Part shown: one piece after another, positions 7,382 to 13,789 of the stretch
Layout: the number at the start of each line of letters is the position of its first letter
Position numbering within the stretch: position 1 is the stretch's first letter
NCBI GenBank assembly: GCA_964631325.1
Contig: CAZVWJ010000036.1
Span: 1-26,832, forward strand
Length of the DNA: 26,832 nucleotides
Source of the DNA: CAZVWJ01 sp964631325
Lineage (GTDB): Bacteria; T1Sed10-126
Direction: 5' to 3'
Notes under the pieces: model-generated
What the model was told of the DNA's origin: nothing
Databases searched by the model: none
Seen by the model: only the letters and a program-made list of their open reading frames with translations
Position numbers and translations under genes: made by a program

Positions 7382-8830
7382 ATGCTAATTGACCGGGAAA
7401 ACGAGCAACAGCGCTTGAAACAGCTGGTGGAAGCGCCCGGCCCCCGGCTGGGTGTTCTTTATGGCCGCCGCCGGGTGGGGAAGACCTTTCTCCTCGACAA
7501 TACCCGGGTGAATGAACGAAAATTTTATTTTCTTGCCGGCCGCACCACTCCCGAGCAAAATCGCCGTGAACTGCTCCAGGATCTGCGGGATGAACTGGAC
7601 GAAACTATAACTCCCGAGGATTATCCGAACTGGCGCGCTGTGTTCCGGCTGCTGGCAAAACTCTCTCAAGCTGGCCCGTTGGTGGTCATCCTGGATGAAT
7701 TCCAGTATCTTCTTGGTCCGGGCGCCTCCGGAGCCGAGGTTACTTCCAGCCTGGTTGCGGTCTGGGATCGTCTGGCCAGAGATGCCGGCTTGACTTTACT
7801 TCTCTGTGGTTCGGAAATTTCTGTTATGCAGCAGCTAAACGAAGCGGACCAGCCCCTGTATGGGCGGCTGGATTATTTTGAACGGCTTGCTCCTTTTGAT
7901 TACTTCGACGCTACAAAAATGATGGGAGAGCGTTCACACCGCGAGAAAGTCCGGATTTACGGTATCTACGGGGGAATGCCTTCCTATCTCGCAGAAATCC
8001 CCCGGGTTGGAAAACTTGCCGAGCATGTCTGCGAGAATATTCTCACATCCGCCGGTCCCGTATATAACTACCTGGATTCTCTCTTTAAAATGGAGCAGGG
8101 GATAAGAGAGCCCGGCAAATACCGGGCTGTTTTAACTGCGGTGGCTTCTGGAGAAACGGAGGTTAATGACATAGCTCAAATGTCGGGTGTAACCGGCAAA
8201 AGAAACGAGCCGGCCCGCAGGAAATTAAAGGAACTTGAGGATCTGTATCTTGTCCGCCGGGAAAGAAATTATCAAAAAGAGGGCGGAGCTTATCGTTTTT
8301 ACGTCGCTGATCCCGCGGTCAATTTCTGGTATCGCTTTGTTCACGACAATCGCAAGCGCCTCGAACGGGGCAGTGCCGCCAGCATCTGGGAAAACAGAAT
8401 AAAACCCCATCTGAACACTTATATCGGCCATATATTTGAACGGCTCTGTTTTCAGGCTTATACTCGTTTTGCAGAGAAGTGGGGCCTTTCTTTTCCCCTG
8501 GAGTGGGAACGGTGGGTGGGCAAGGACCGCCAGGGGGAACCGGTGGAAATAGATATCGTCGGCGAACAGGACAATGAACGTTTGCTCGTCGGTGAGGTTA
8601 AATGGTCGTCCACGCCCGTTCCCAGCACGTTACACGAGAATCTTCTTGCTAAACTTCGCCGCCTTAAAGAAGCTGGACTTCCCTGGGCCCACCAGGCTTG
8701 TGCTGAGCGGCTGACTGATTTCATATATTTTTCCGCCGCCGGCTTTACGGACCAGTTCAAAACTCAGGCTGGCCAGGAAAATAATCTGACATTAATAGAT
8801 CTGGCCGACCTGTTTCCCGGGAATACTTAA
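7382..8830 (+). CDS. Archaeal-type ATPase with DUF234 nuclease-like C-terminus
   Basis: 482 aa. The N-terminal P-loop domain has Walker A GRRRVGKT (28-35) and Walker B VVILDEFQYL (Asp105-Glu106), followed by a sensor-like LLLCGSEISVM segment. A winged-helix region (VNDIAQMSGVTGKRNEPARRKL) leads to a C-terminal DUF234-type domain with Asp391 (EIDIVG) and Glu405-x-Lys407 (GEVKW), the PD-(D/E)xK arrangement. This architecture is common in mobile and archaeal-like 'ATPase (AAA+ superfamily)' genes, suspected of roles in DNA handling or defence; no function is proven. AGAGG lies 8 bases before the ATG. It stands alone, with copy B of the structured element upstream and an isolated element end 20 bases downstream. 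Confidence 0.85.
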   Translation: MLIDRENEQQRLKQLVEAPGPRLGVLYGRRRVGKTFLLDNTRVNERKFYFLAGRTTPEQNRRELLQDLRDELDETITPEDYPNWRAVFRLLAKLSQAGPLVVILDEFQYLLGPGASGAEVTSSLVAVWDRLARDAGLTLLLCGSEISVMQQLNEADQPLYGRLDYFERLAPFDYFDATKMMGERSHREKVRIYGIYGGMPSYLAEIPRVGKLAEHVCENILTSAGPVYNYLDSLFKMEQGIREPGKYRAVLTAVASGETEVNDIAQMSGVTGKRNEPARRKLKELEDLYLVRRERNYQKEGGAYRFYVADPAVNFWYRFVHDNRKRLERGSAASIWENRIKPHLNTYIGHIFERLCFQAYTRFAEKWGLSFPLEWERWVGKDRQGEPVEIDIVGEQDNERLLVGEVKWSSTPVPSTLHENLLAKLRRLKEAGLPWAHQACAERLTDFIYFSAAGFTDQFKTQAGQENNLTLIDLADLFPGNT

Positions 8831-8850
8831 ATATTACTGCTTGGCGGGAA

Positions 8851-8863
8851 CGCTAAACAATTA
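8851..8863. repeat. Solo right end of the structured element
   Basis: CGCTAAACAATTA is identical to the right ends of copies A (2912-2924) and C (12321-12333). No left end or internal core is found next to it, so this looks like a relic or a half-deleted copy. Confidence 0.5.
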
Positions 8864-8934
8864 CGTTTAAATGTAAGTTTATTCTCCCACGGTTCCCTTT
8901 ACGTTATTTCTGCTGTTGACTTTGATTTATTTTT

Positions 8935-9495
8935 TGCCTCTTTGATTTTCTCAGCGCCACTTCGCCTCTGCGTTTCCACCAATGCTTTTGATTTTCGCCT
9001 CTTCGCTATGTCGCCTCTTCGACAACCTGCCTCTTTGCCCCATCGCCACTTCGCCTCTTCGATTACGCGCCTCTTCGCCGTTTTTTGCGCCTCTACGTTA
9101 ACTCTGCTGTTCCGTGTTTCGAGTTTCGTGTTCCGCGTTTAGCACCCTGCACCCGACGCCCCGCGCCCTACGTCTTGCGCCAAGCGCCCTTCGCCTCTCC
9201 GCCGTTCATTGCGCCTCTACGCTAATTTTTCTTTGGGGTTACGGGTTAGCCTCATCACCGCATCACGATTAATGCTTTTCTTTGCGCCTTTCCGCCTTTG
9301 CGTTAATCCCGCTGTTCCGGGTTTTCGCCCTACGCCGTTCTTTCCGCCTTTGCGTTAATTTTTGGTCTTTCGGTGTTGTGTACTTCGTTTTCCGGTTTTT
9401 CCTCGTCACTTCGTCCCTTAGTCACCTCGTCACAATGTTTTTTCTCCGCCTTTCCGTTCCCCTTTGCGCCCTGTCCCCTGCGCTCTGCACGTATT
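8935..9495. repeat. Degenerate short-word repeat spacer
   Basis: Same vocabulary as at 6497-6910 (TTCGCCTCTTCG, GTTCCGTGTTTCGAGTTTCG, CACCCTGCACCCGACGCC, CTCATCACCGCATCACG, GTCACTTCGTCCCTTAGTCA). Several different short-period words are joined end to end. Open frames across it are by-products of the low-complexity composition. Confidence 0.8.
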
Positions 9496-9507
9496 GAGAG
9501 AAATCCC

Positions 9508-9536
9508 TTGATTTAACAAGTAATTACTTGTATATT
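9508..9536 (+). promoter_or_regulatory. Promoter with perfect 16-bp palindromic operator
   Basis: TTGATT (9508-9513), a 17-base spacer and TATATT (9531-9536) make a strong promoter. ACAAGTAATTACTTGT (9516-9531) is a perfect palindrome filling the spacer between the boxes. The next gene encodes an XRE helix-turn-helix, the likely repressor. Confidence 0.7.
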
Positions 9537-9582
9537 TTGTGTGGAAGCTGAAATTCATATTTTTGAAGCGTGGTGAAGAATG

Positions 9583-10122
9583 ATGGTTTCAAAAACTGCT
9601 GAAACGGAACCTTGCCGGGAAGTGGCTGAGCAGATTCAAGAAGCTCGGGTGGAAGTCGGGCTAACGCAGAGTGAGCTGGCCGACCGGTTGGGGATGACTC
9701 AGCAGAATATATCAGAAATTGAGCGGGGAGATCGTTCGGTAGGGATAGAACTACTCCGGAGAATTTCCCGCGCTCTCGGTAAGCGGCTTGAAATCAAGTT
9801 TAAACCCGGTCAGCCGGCAGCCGTTCAATCCAGCGAAGAGATCCGGCAGAGGCTCCAATCACAGTCCGATCTATTCCAGGAATACGGTATTGAAAAATTG
9901 ATTCTGTTTGGTTCGGCGGCGCAGGGTGAATTAACTCCGGACAGCGATATCGATCTGGTTGTTTTTTCGGACGAAATTAGCAGTTACTGGGAATTAACTC
10001 AACTGCGCCAAAAATTTGAAAATATACTTGGCCGCAACGTGGACCTGGCGACAAGACAGATGGTGGAACATATCTGGGAGGAAGAAATTGAGGAGGAGGG
10101 TGTCGAACTTCGTGCCGCGTGA
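9583..10122 (+). CDS. HTH-MNT fusion antitoxin (second copy)
   Basis: 179 aa from the second of two adjacent ATGs (9580 and 9583; GGTGA is better spaced for the second). Residues about 11-70 form an XRE HTH (LTQSELADRLGMTQQNISEIE). Residues about 105-165 form a canonical minimal nucleotidyltransferase with LILFGSAAQGELTPDSDIDL, which holds the GSx(n)DxD motif without the insertion found in the first copy, and a later VDLA carboxylate. It is expected to AMPylate and inactivate the HepT toxin that follows and to repress its own operon. Sequence identity with the protein at 257 is low outside the two domains, so this is shared architecture rather than a recent duplication. Confidence 0.88.
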   Translation: MVSKTAETEPCREVAEQIQEARVEVGLTQSELADRLGMTQQNISEIERGDRSVGIELLRRISRALGKRLEIKFKPGQPAAVQSSEEIRQRLQSQSDLFQEYGIEKLILFGSAAQGELTPDSDIDLVVFSDEISSYWELTQLRQKFENILGRNVDLATRQMVEHIWEEEIEEEGVELRAA

Positions 10123-10459
10123 TGTTTGCGTGCTGTTAGAAGATATTGAACTACGATGTGCAAAAATTATAAAACACACCGAAAATATGGATAGTGAGGA
10201 ATTTTTTGAGGAGACGTGGAATGTGGACGCGGCGTTATATAACCTGATTGTAATAGGCGAGGCGGTTAAGAACCTACCGTCCGAAATCCGGACCAGCTAC
10301 GCGGATCGGATACCGTTTAGCTCAATTGCAGGTGCTCGTGATATATATGCTCATGAATATTTCAGGTTGAATTATGATTTGTTATGGGGGACTTTGACCG
10401 CAGATATTCCGGAACTTCTCAAGGAGATCAAAAAATTAAAAGAGCAGTTTGAATCCTAA
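10112..10459 (+). CDS. HepT toxin (HEPN RNase)
   Basis: 115 aa from GTG at 10112, which gives the normal HepT N-terminus (MPRDVCVLLEDIELRCAKI); upstream in-frame starts would add sequence lying antisense to family expectation. The HEPN active site ARDIYAHEYF matches RX4HXY exactly. IGEAVKNLP is also typical of HepT. HepT cleaves RNA (tRNA in characterised cases) and is blocked by AMPylation at the motif tyrosine. It overlaps its antitoxin gene by 11 bases (GTGCCGCGTGA), almost the same overlap as in the first pair (GTGCCGGCTGA). AGGAGG lies about 12 bases upstream. Confidence 0.88.
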   Translation: MPRDVCVLLEDIELRCAKIIKHTENMDSEEFFEETWNVDAALYNLIVIGEAVKNLPSEIRTSYADRIPFSSIAGARDIYAHEYFRLNYDLLWGTLTADIPELLKEIKKLKEQFES

Positions 10460-10463
10460 ATGT

Positions 10464-10615
10464 AATTTGTAACCCTTTATCCAGAATGATTTGTTATGAG
10501 TATAGAAGAGTTTCAGTTTGATATGTCACCAATAATTATCGTTCCCCGATCCCCCAATTTATTATTACTTGTTTTTACAACTTTAGTCTGTTATATTGTT
10601 ACCATTACACGATAA
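10464..10615 (+). pseudogene. Remnant of DUF6883/DUF4926 junction
   Basis: Positions 10464-10516 match 12654-12706 at 51 of 53 bases: the last codons of the DUF6883 gene, the 6-base gap, and the first seven codons (MSIEEFQ) of the DUF4926 gene. After that the frame diverges into FDMSPIIIVPRSP and stops at 10615. It is the scar of a former copy of that gene pair, now fused to unrelated sequence. Confidence 0.7.
10569..10597 (+). promoter_or_regulatory. Likely higBA promoter
   Basis: TTGTTT (10569-10574), a 17-base gap and TATATT (10592-10597) precede the HigB start by 37 bases. TGTTAT (10590-10595) and ATAACA (10612-10617) are inverted around the predicted start site and could be a HigA operator, but they are short. 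Confidence 0.45.
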
Positions 10616-10634
10616 CATTGAATGGGATTTTTAG

Positions 10635-10934
10635 ATGCCAATTAAATCTTTTCGCAATCAGGTAACCTTGGATATATATCAGGGGGTTAATTCGAAAAAA
10701 TCTCGCCGGATTTTACCGGTTGAACTCCACGATAAAACCCGGCGAATGCTGGACCGGCTGGATAAAGCGCAATCCGTTGAAGAAATTGAAGCTACTCCCG
10801 GTTATGGACTGGAAATTCTTGGCGGTGACCGGGAGGATCAGTTGTCGATCCGTATCAATGAACAGTATAGAATTTGCTTTTACTGGTCAGCCGGCCATGC
10901 CCACGCTGTGGCGATTGTTGATTACCACGATTAG
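10635..10934 (+). CDS. higB: HigB-family (RelE superfamily) toxin
   Basis: 99 aa. It begins with the family signature MPIKSFRNQVTLDIYQGVNSKKSRRILP and ends with SIRINEQYRICFYW...AVAIVDYHD, the conserved (I)R(I)N(x)QYR(I)xF and DYH of the plasmid-maintenance killer family. These are ribosome-dependent mRNA endonucleases. The toxin-first order and the HigA protein 14 bases downstream support the assignment. GGGA precedes the ATG. Confidence 0.9.
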   Translation: MPIKSFRNQVTLDIYQGVNSKKSRRILPVELHDKTRRMLDRLDKAQSVEEIEATPGYGLEILGGDREDQLSIRINEQYRICFYWSAGHAHAVAIVDYHD

Positions 10935-10948
10935 GAGGAGGTTAAAGG

Positions 10949-11314
10949 ATGGCGTCCGATAAGCGATTAGAAGTAGATAAAGGCAAGATCCCGGAGGATG
11001 TTATTGAAGGTGATTTCTTTATACCGGAGGAACGGGCTCCTACTCATCCCGGGGAAATGTTGCGCAAAGAGTTCCTGGAACCTCTTAATATGACCCAGCG
11101 CGAACTTGCCGAGCACATGGGGGTTCATCTACCCCGGGTGAATGAGCTGATCAACGGGAAACGCAGTGTCTCCCCCCAGACCGCGGCGATGCTGGCCCGG
11201 ATTTTTGATACCAGTGAACGTTTCTGGCTCAATCTTCAGTCTGCCTATGATCTTTATGAACTCCGGGAAAGTGATGACTGGGAGAAGGTAAAAAAGGTAA
11301 AAAAAGCAAGTTAA
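10949..11314 (+). CDS. higA: HigA-family antitoxin
   Basis: 121 aa. APTHPGEMLRKEFLEPLNMT is the hallmark HigA entry to the XRE helix-turn-helix (MTQRELAEHMGVHLPRVNEL), followed by NGKRSVSPQTAAMLARIF and FWLNLQSAYDLYELRE. It carries about 25 extra N-terminal acidic residues compared with the shortest HigA proteins. AGGAGGAGG is placed ideally before the start. It binds and blocks HigB and represses the operon. The lysine-rich C-terminus (KVKKVKKAS) is low in complexity. Confidence 0.92.
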   Translation: MASDKRLEVDKGKIPEDVIEGDFFIPEERAPTHPGEMLRKEFLEPLNMTQRELAEHMGVHLPRVNELINGKRSVSPQTAAMLARIFDTSERFWLNLQSAYDLYELRESDDWEKVKKVKKAS

Positions 11315-11381
11315 TCGCTTTCCTAAAGCCTCAGAACCAAATCTGGACCGGAAATTTAGCCCTCCGAATTGTCCTCCCCGG

Positions 11382-11543
11382 GTAAAATGCAGGAATTCCG
11401 GTGATTACCCGGGCCTGAGCGAGGGTGCTGAATACGAGGCAATCGATGAACGGCCCGCCGACAATTTAATCCGGGTTAACGACGACCGCGGTAGAAAATG
11501 CTGGTATCCAAAACCCCAGTTCGAATTGCTTAGTAATGAATAA
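11382..11543 (+). pseudogene. Start-less fragment of a small SH3-like phage/plasmid protein
   Basis: An open frame without any ATG/GTG start reads VKCRNSGDYPGLSEGAEYEA, then IDERPADNLIRVNDDRGRKC and WYPKPQFELL, then stops. It follows the pattern of small proteins of the type 'xCIDNSGYxxxLxxGKxYEVL...IRVxDESGEDYLYPxxxF' known from phages and plasmids, whose function is unknown. The missing start and the absence of a ribosome site suggest a remnant. The frame remains open farther upstream into the higBA tail. Confidence 0.45.
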
Positions 11544-11567
11544 ATAATCGCGCGCAACGACCAGGGA

Positions 11568-11950
11568 ACTTCCGCCCCTGCGCCTTTGCGTTATCTCCGC
11601 TCTCCCGAACTTGAACTTTAATGTCCTACGCCTAACGCTCGATGCCTTGCGCCAAGCGCCCTTCGCCTCTCCGCCGTTCTTTCCGCCCCCACAGCCTGTC
11701 ATTCCCGGACTCCGATCCGGGAATCCATCTTGAATCTGACTTTGCTTTTCCTTTGTGCCTCTGCGTTATTTCTGCCGTTCCGGGTTTTCGCACCTTCGCC
11801 TCTGCGCTATGTCGCCTCCTCGCCGTTCTTTGCGTCTTCGCGCCTTTGCGTTAACTTCGCTGTTCCGGTTTCTGTGTTTCGCGTTCCGGGTTTTCGCACC
11901 TTCGCCTCTGCGCTATGTCGCCCCTTCGCCTTTCTTTGCGTTCCTCCCCC
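11568..11950. repeat. Degenerate short-word repeat spacer
   Basis: Same word family. One segment (TGTCATTCCCGGACTCCGAT onward, 11697-11730) is a different word type. The stretch 11880-11940 (CGTTCCGGGTTTTCGCACC, CTCTGCGCTATGTCGCC) closely matches 14340-14400, just as the following gene fragment matches the gene at 14580. Confidence 0.8.
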
Positions 11951-11965
11951 TCTTTATGCTAAAAT
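11936..11965 (+). promoter_or_regulatory. Promoter remnant borrowing a repeat word as -35
   Basis: TTGCGT (11936-11941), an 18-base spacer and an extended -10 TATGCTAAAAT (TAAAAT 11960-11965). The -35 is the last repeat word of the spacer block. The same arrangement precedes the intact paralogue at 14580. Confidence 0.45.
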
Positions 11966-11983
11966 CAACTTGAGGAGGCAGGG

Positions 11984-12127
11984 ATGTCCAACACAAAAAT
12001 CAACTACCTCTACCGCGAGGATGCCAGCTACAAGGCTTATCCCGAGAAAGACGTCATCGTTGCGGACGAGTTGTTCATCTCCGCCGACTTAGATATTTCA
12101 AAGAGAGTTTGCCACCTTGTGAATTAA
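11984..12127 (+). pseudogene. Truncated paralogue of the gene at 14580
   Basis: 47 codons starting MSNTKINYLYREDASYKAYP, then EKDVIVADELFISADL. The first 27 residues match the 121-aa protein at 14580 and the leader GAGGAGGCAGGG is conserved. After DVIVAD it jumps to ELFISADL, which resembles the later EMFIPHDL of the intact protein, then leaves the family and stops. An internal deletion of about 17 residues plus loss of the C-terminus explains it. The structured element copy C begins 12 bases after its stop. Confidence 0.7.
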
Positions 12128-12138
12128 TAATATTCAAT

Positions 12139-12333
12139 GTAACTGTTTAGCGTGCCCTTTAATACTGAAACATTTTTTAAGCGAATCGGACTCCCTGTTG
12201 ACGGATTTTTAGGTTTTCAAGGCTCAGGATGAGCTGTTTTTGAAAACCTAAACCTCAGAGCAGCCTGGATGGCTGCGAGAATGAGTCCCACAGGGTGTGC
12301 GATTCGTATTTGTTAGAGGACGCTAAACAATTA
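12139..12333. mobile_element. Structured MITE-like element, copy C (short)
   Basis: About 195 bp. The ends are TAACTGTTTAGCG (12140-12152) and CGCTAAACAATTA (12321-12333), with a perfect 9-bp target duplication ATATTCAAT on both sides (12130-12138 and 12334-12342). The 39-nt hairpin is that of copy A except for one loop-side change (GAGCTG). The outer stem keeps GCGAATCG but pairs with CGATTCGT, a G-U closing pair. The 18-bp stem and its loop are replaced by a short GCAGCC-TGGAT-GGCTGC hairpin, while the flanking CCTCAGA and GAGAATGAG junction is unchanged. It sits just upstream of the Shine-Dalgarno of the DUF6883 gene. Confidence 0.85.
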
Positions 12334-12358
12334 ATATTCAATTAAAAGGGAGAAACGG

Positions 12359-12679
12359 TTGAAGCTACCTCCGGATAGCCAGATTAGTAAAGATAAGCTG
12401 GTTAAATATTTGTTGTTGCCGCGCCCGGAGAATGATAAAGCTAAGTTTTTACGAGAAGGAGGTTACTCTCTTAAAAATTGGGAACGGCTCCGTGAGGATT
12501 TGCGGAAGGCATTAAATAATGAAGAAGCCGCAAAAATTGATGAAAATGAATACGGAGAAATTTTTGAGTTAAAAACAACACTAACGGGACCTACAACTGT
12601 TTCTTTGCATGTAGTGACTATATGGATTAAACTTAAAGAAAGCGGGAAAACGAAATTTGTAACCCTTTATCCGGACTGA
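12359..12679 (+). CDS. DUF6883 protein
   Basis: 106 aa from TTG at 12359, with GGGAG six bases upstream. KDKLVKYLLLPRPENDKAKF, then FLREGGYSLKNWERLREDL, and TLTGPTTVSLHVVTIWI...FVTLYPD match the DUF6883 pattern: a compact alpha-beta protein common in cyanobacteria and environmental bacteria, usually beside DUF4926. No activity is known; the pairing and mobility are toxin-antitoxin-like, but neither protein shows catalytic motifs. Upstream promoter elements, if any, would lie within copy C of the structured element. Confidence 0.65.
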   Translation: MKLPPDSQISKDKLVKYLLLPRPENDKAKFLREGGYSLKNWERLREDLRKALNNEEAAKIDENEYGEIFELKTTLTGPTTVSLHVVTIWIKLKESGKTKFVTLYPD

Positions 12680-12685
12680 TTTGTT

Positions 12686-12928
12686 ATGAGTATAGAAGAG
12701 TTTCAGCGGGTCGCATTAACTGAAGATCTACCTGAGGAAGGATTGGAAGTCGGAGATATCGCTACAGTGGTGGAGAAAATACCGGCTTCGGAAACAGAGA
12801 GAACCCCGGGTGTGGCCCTGGAAGTGTTTAATGTCCGCGGTCAAACTGAGACAGTAGTTTTCGTTCCGGAAACTAACGTTCGACCGCTCCGCGAGGATGA
12901 GATTCCCCACGCCCGTCAAACCGGCTAA
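12686..12928 (+). CDS. DUF4926 protein
   Basis: 80 aa. VALTEDLPEEGLEVGDIATV followed by VEKIP...VALEVFNVRGQTETVVFVPETNVRPL is the DUF4926 signature, an SH3-like small beta barrel ('LxxDLPExGLxxGDxGTVVE...YEVEFxxxxGxT'). Function unknown. It follows the DUF6883 gene by 6 bases with only a weak GGA ribosome site, so it is probably coupled. A broken duplicate of this junction is at 10464-10516. Confidence 0.75.
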   Translation: MSIEEFQRVALTEDLPEEGLEVGDIATVVEKIPASETERTPGVALEVFNVRGQTETVVFVPETNVRPLREDEIPHARQTG

Positions 12929-12944
12929 CCTTTTTTGAGTTTTT

Positions 12945-13165
12945 TCGATTTCCTCCCCTTTACGTTATTTTAGATTTTCCCGTTACAGGTTTTAAAGCCT
13001 GGCGCTTCTGCACCTGGTGCCTTACGCCCCACGCTTTTGCGTTACCTTTGGTGTTCTGAGTTTGCTCCTGCTCCCGTGCTCTCCCGCTCTCATGCTCTGC
13101 ATTAACCCCGCTGTTCCGGTTTTTCGCACCATCGCTTTTCCGTTCCCCTTTCCGCTTTTCCTACC
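12945..13165. repeat. Degenerate short-word repeat spacer
   Basis: Words of several types: GGCGCTTCTGCACCTGGTGCC, GCTCCTGCTCCCGTGCTCTCC, CCGCTGTTCCGGTTTTTCGC. From about 13166 the sequence becomes AT-rich, with TATGCTAATATAAAC (13161-13175) as a possible -10 region for the next operon. Confidence 0.75.
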
Positions 13166-13240
13166 TTTATGCTAATATAAACATCAATCTCAATGTGGAG
13201 TTTAGTTTACCATCAATGAAAATTAAGAGCTGAAATATTT

Positions 13241-13516
13241 ATGGAATCCACCACTATAGAAAATATTCGTAAACTGGCTCGAAAAGACCCCGATTGTTTT
13301 TACTTTACAGAACATGCTTATGACGAAATTTTTCGTGGTAATATCTCTTTTGAATCTGTCATGGAGACTATTCTAAAGGGGACGGTCCATAAAAAAGAGC
13401 CGGATGAGCAAACTTGCGGAAAATTGTGGAAGTATGTAATTGTATGGCGAGACTATTATATTGCCGTGAAAAATGATAAACCACCTGTTATACTTTCCGT
13501 AAGGAGGAATAAATAG
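13241..13516 (+). CDS. DUF4258/MqsR-like toxin
   Basis: 91 aa. FYFTEHAYDEIFRGNISFES followed by VMETILKGTVHKKEPDEQT and YVIVWRDYYIAVKNDKPPVI match the DUF4258 type of RelE-like fold (HAxxRxxxRxIxxxxVxxxL...G...VVxxxxxxxxVIT). Such genes normally precede a YgiT zinc-finger antitoxin, as here, one base apart. It is therefore probably an mRNA-targeting toxin analogous to MqsR. Its start has only a poor ribosome site (GAGCTG), while the antitoxin has a strong one, which would favour antitoxin synthesis. Confidence 0.7.
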   Translation: MESTTIENIRKLARKDPDCFYFTEHAYDEIFRGNISFESVMETILKGTVHKKEPDEQTCGKLWKYVIVWRDYYIAVKNDKPPVILSVRRNK

Positions 13517-13517
13517 C

Positions 13518-13775
13518 ATGAGTGAACAGGACCAAAAAAGAGAGTGCCCAAACGGCTGTGGTGAAACTATGCAGCCGGATACTATCGATAAGCCAACTCC
13601 CCGTCCCGACGGCACATTTGTACTTGTTCGGGACCTTGAAGTTTACCGGTGCAATAAATGTGGGGAAATCTTTATCCCGGCTTCCTCACTGCGTAAGGTT
13701 AAACAGATACTCGAAAATAGTGAATCTCCTGATGAGATTGATGAACTTCCCGTATATCATTTAAAAGCCAGCTAA
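13518..13775 (+). CDS. YgiT-type zinc-finger antitoxin (MqsA-like)
   Basis: 85 aa. Cys10 and Cys14 (CPNGC) and Cys45 and Cys48 (YRCNKCGEIF) form the YgiT-type zinc site. The first pair is spaced by three residues rather than the usual two. Residues 55-75 (SSLRKVKQILENSESPDEID) are a short helix in place of the full MqsA DNA-binding HTH, so regulation of DNA binding may be lost or carried by dimerisation. AGGAGG precedes the ATG. Paired with the upstream DUF4258 protein. Confidence 0.8.
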   Translation: MSEQDQKRECPNGCGETMQPDTIDKPTPRPDGTFVLVRDLEVYRCNKCGEIFIPASSLRKVKQILENSESPDEIDELPVYHLKAS

Positions 13776-13789
13776 AAACAGTTCCGGGT

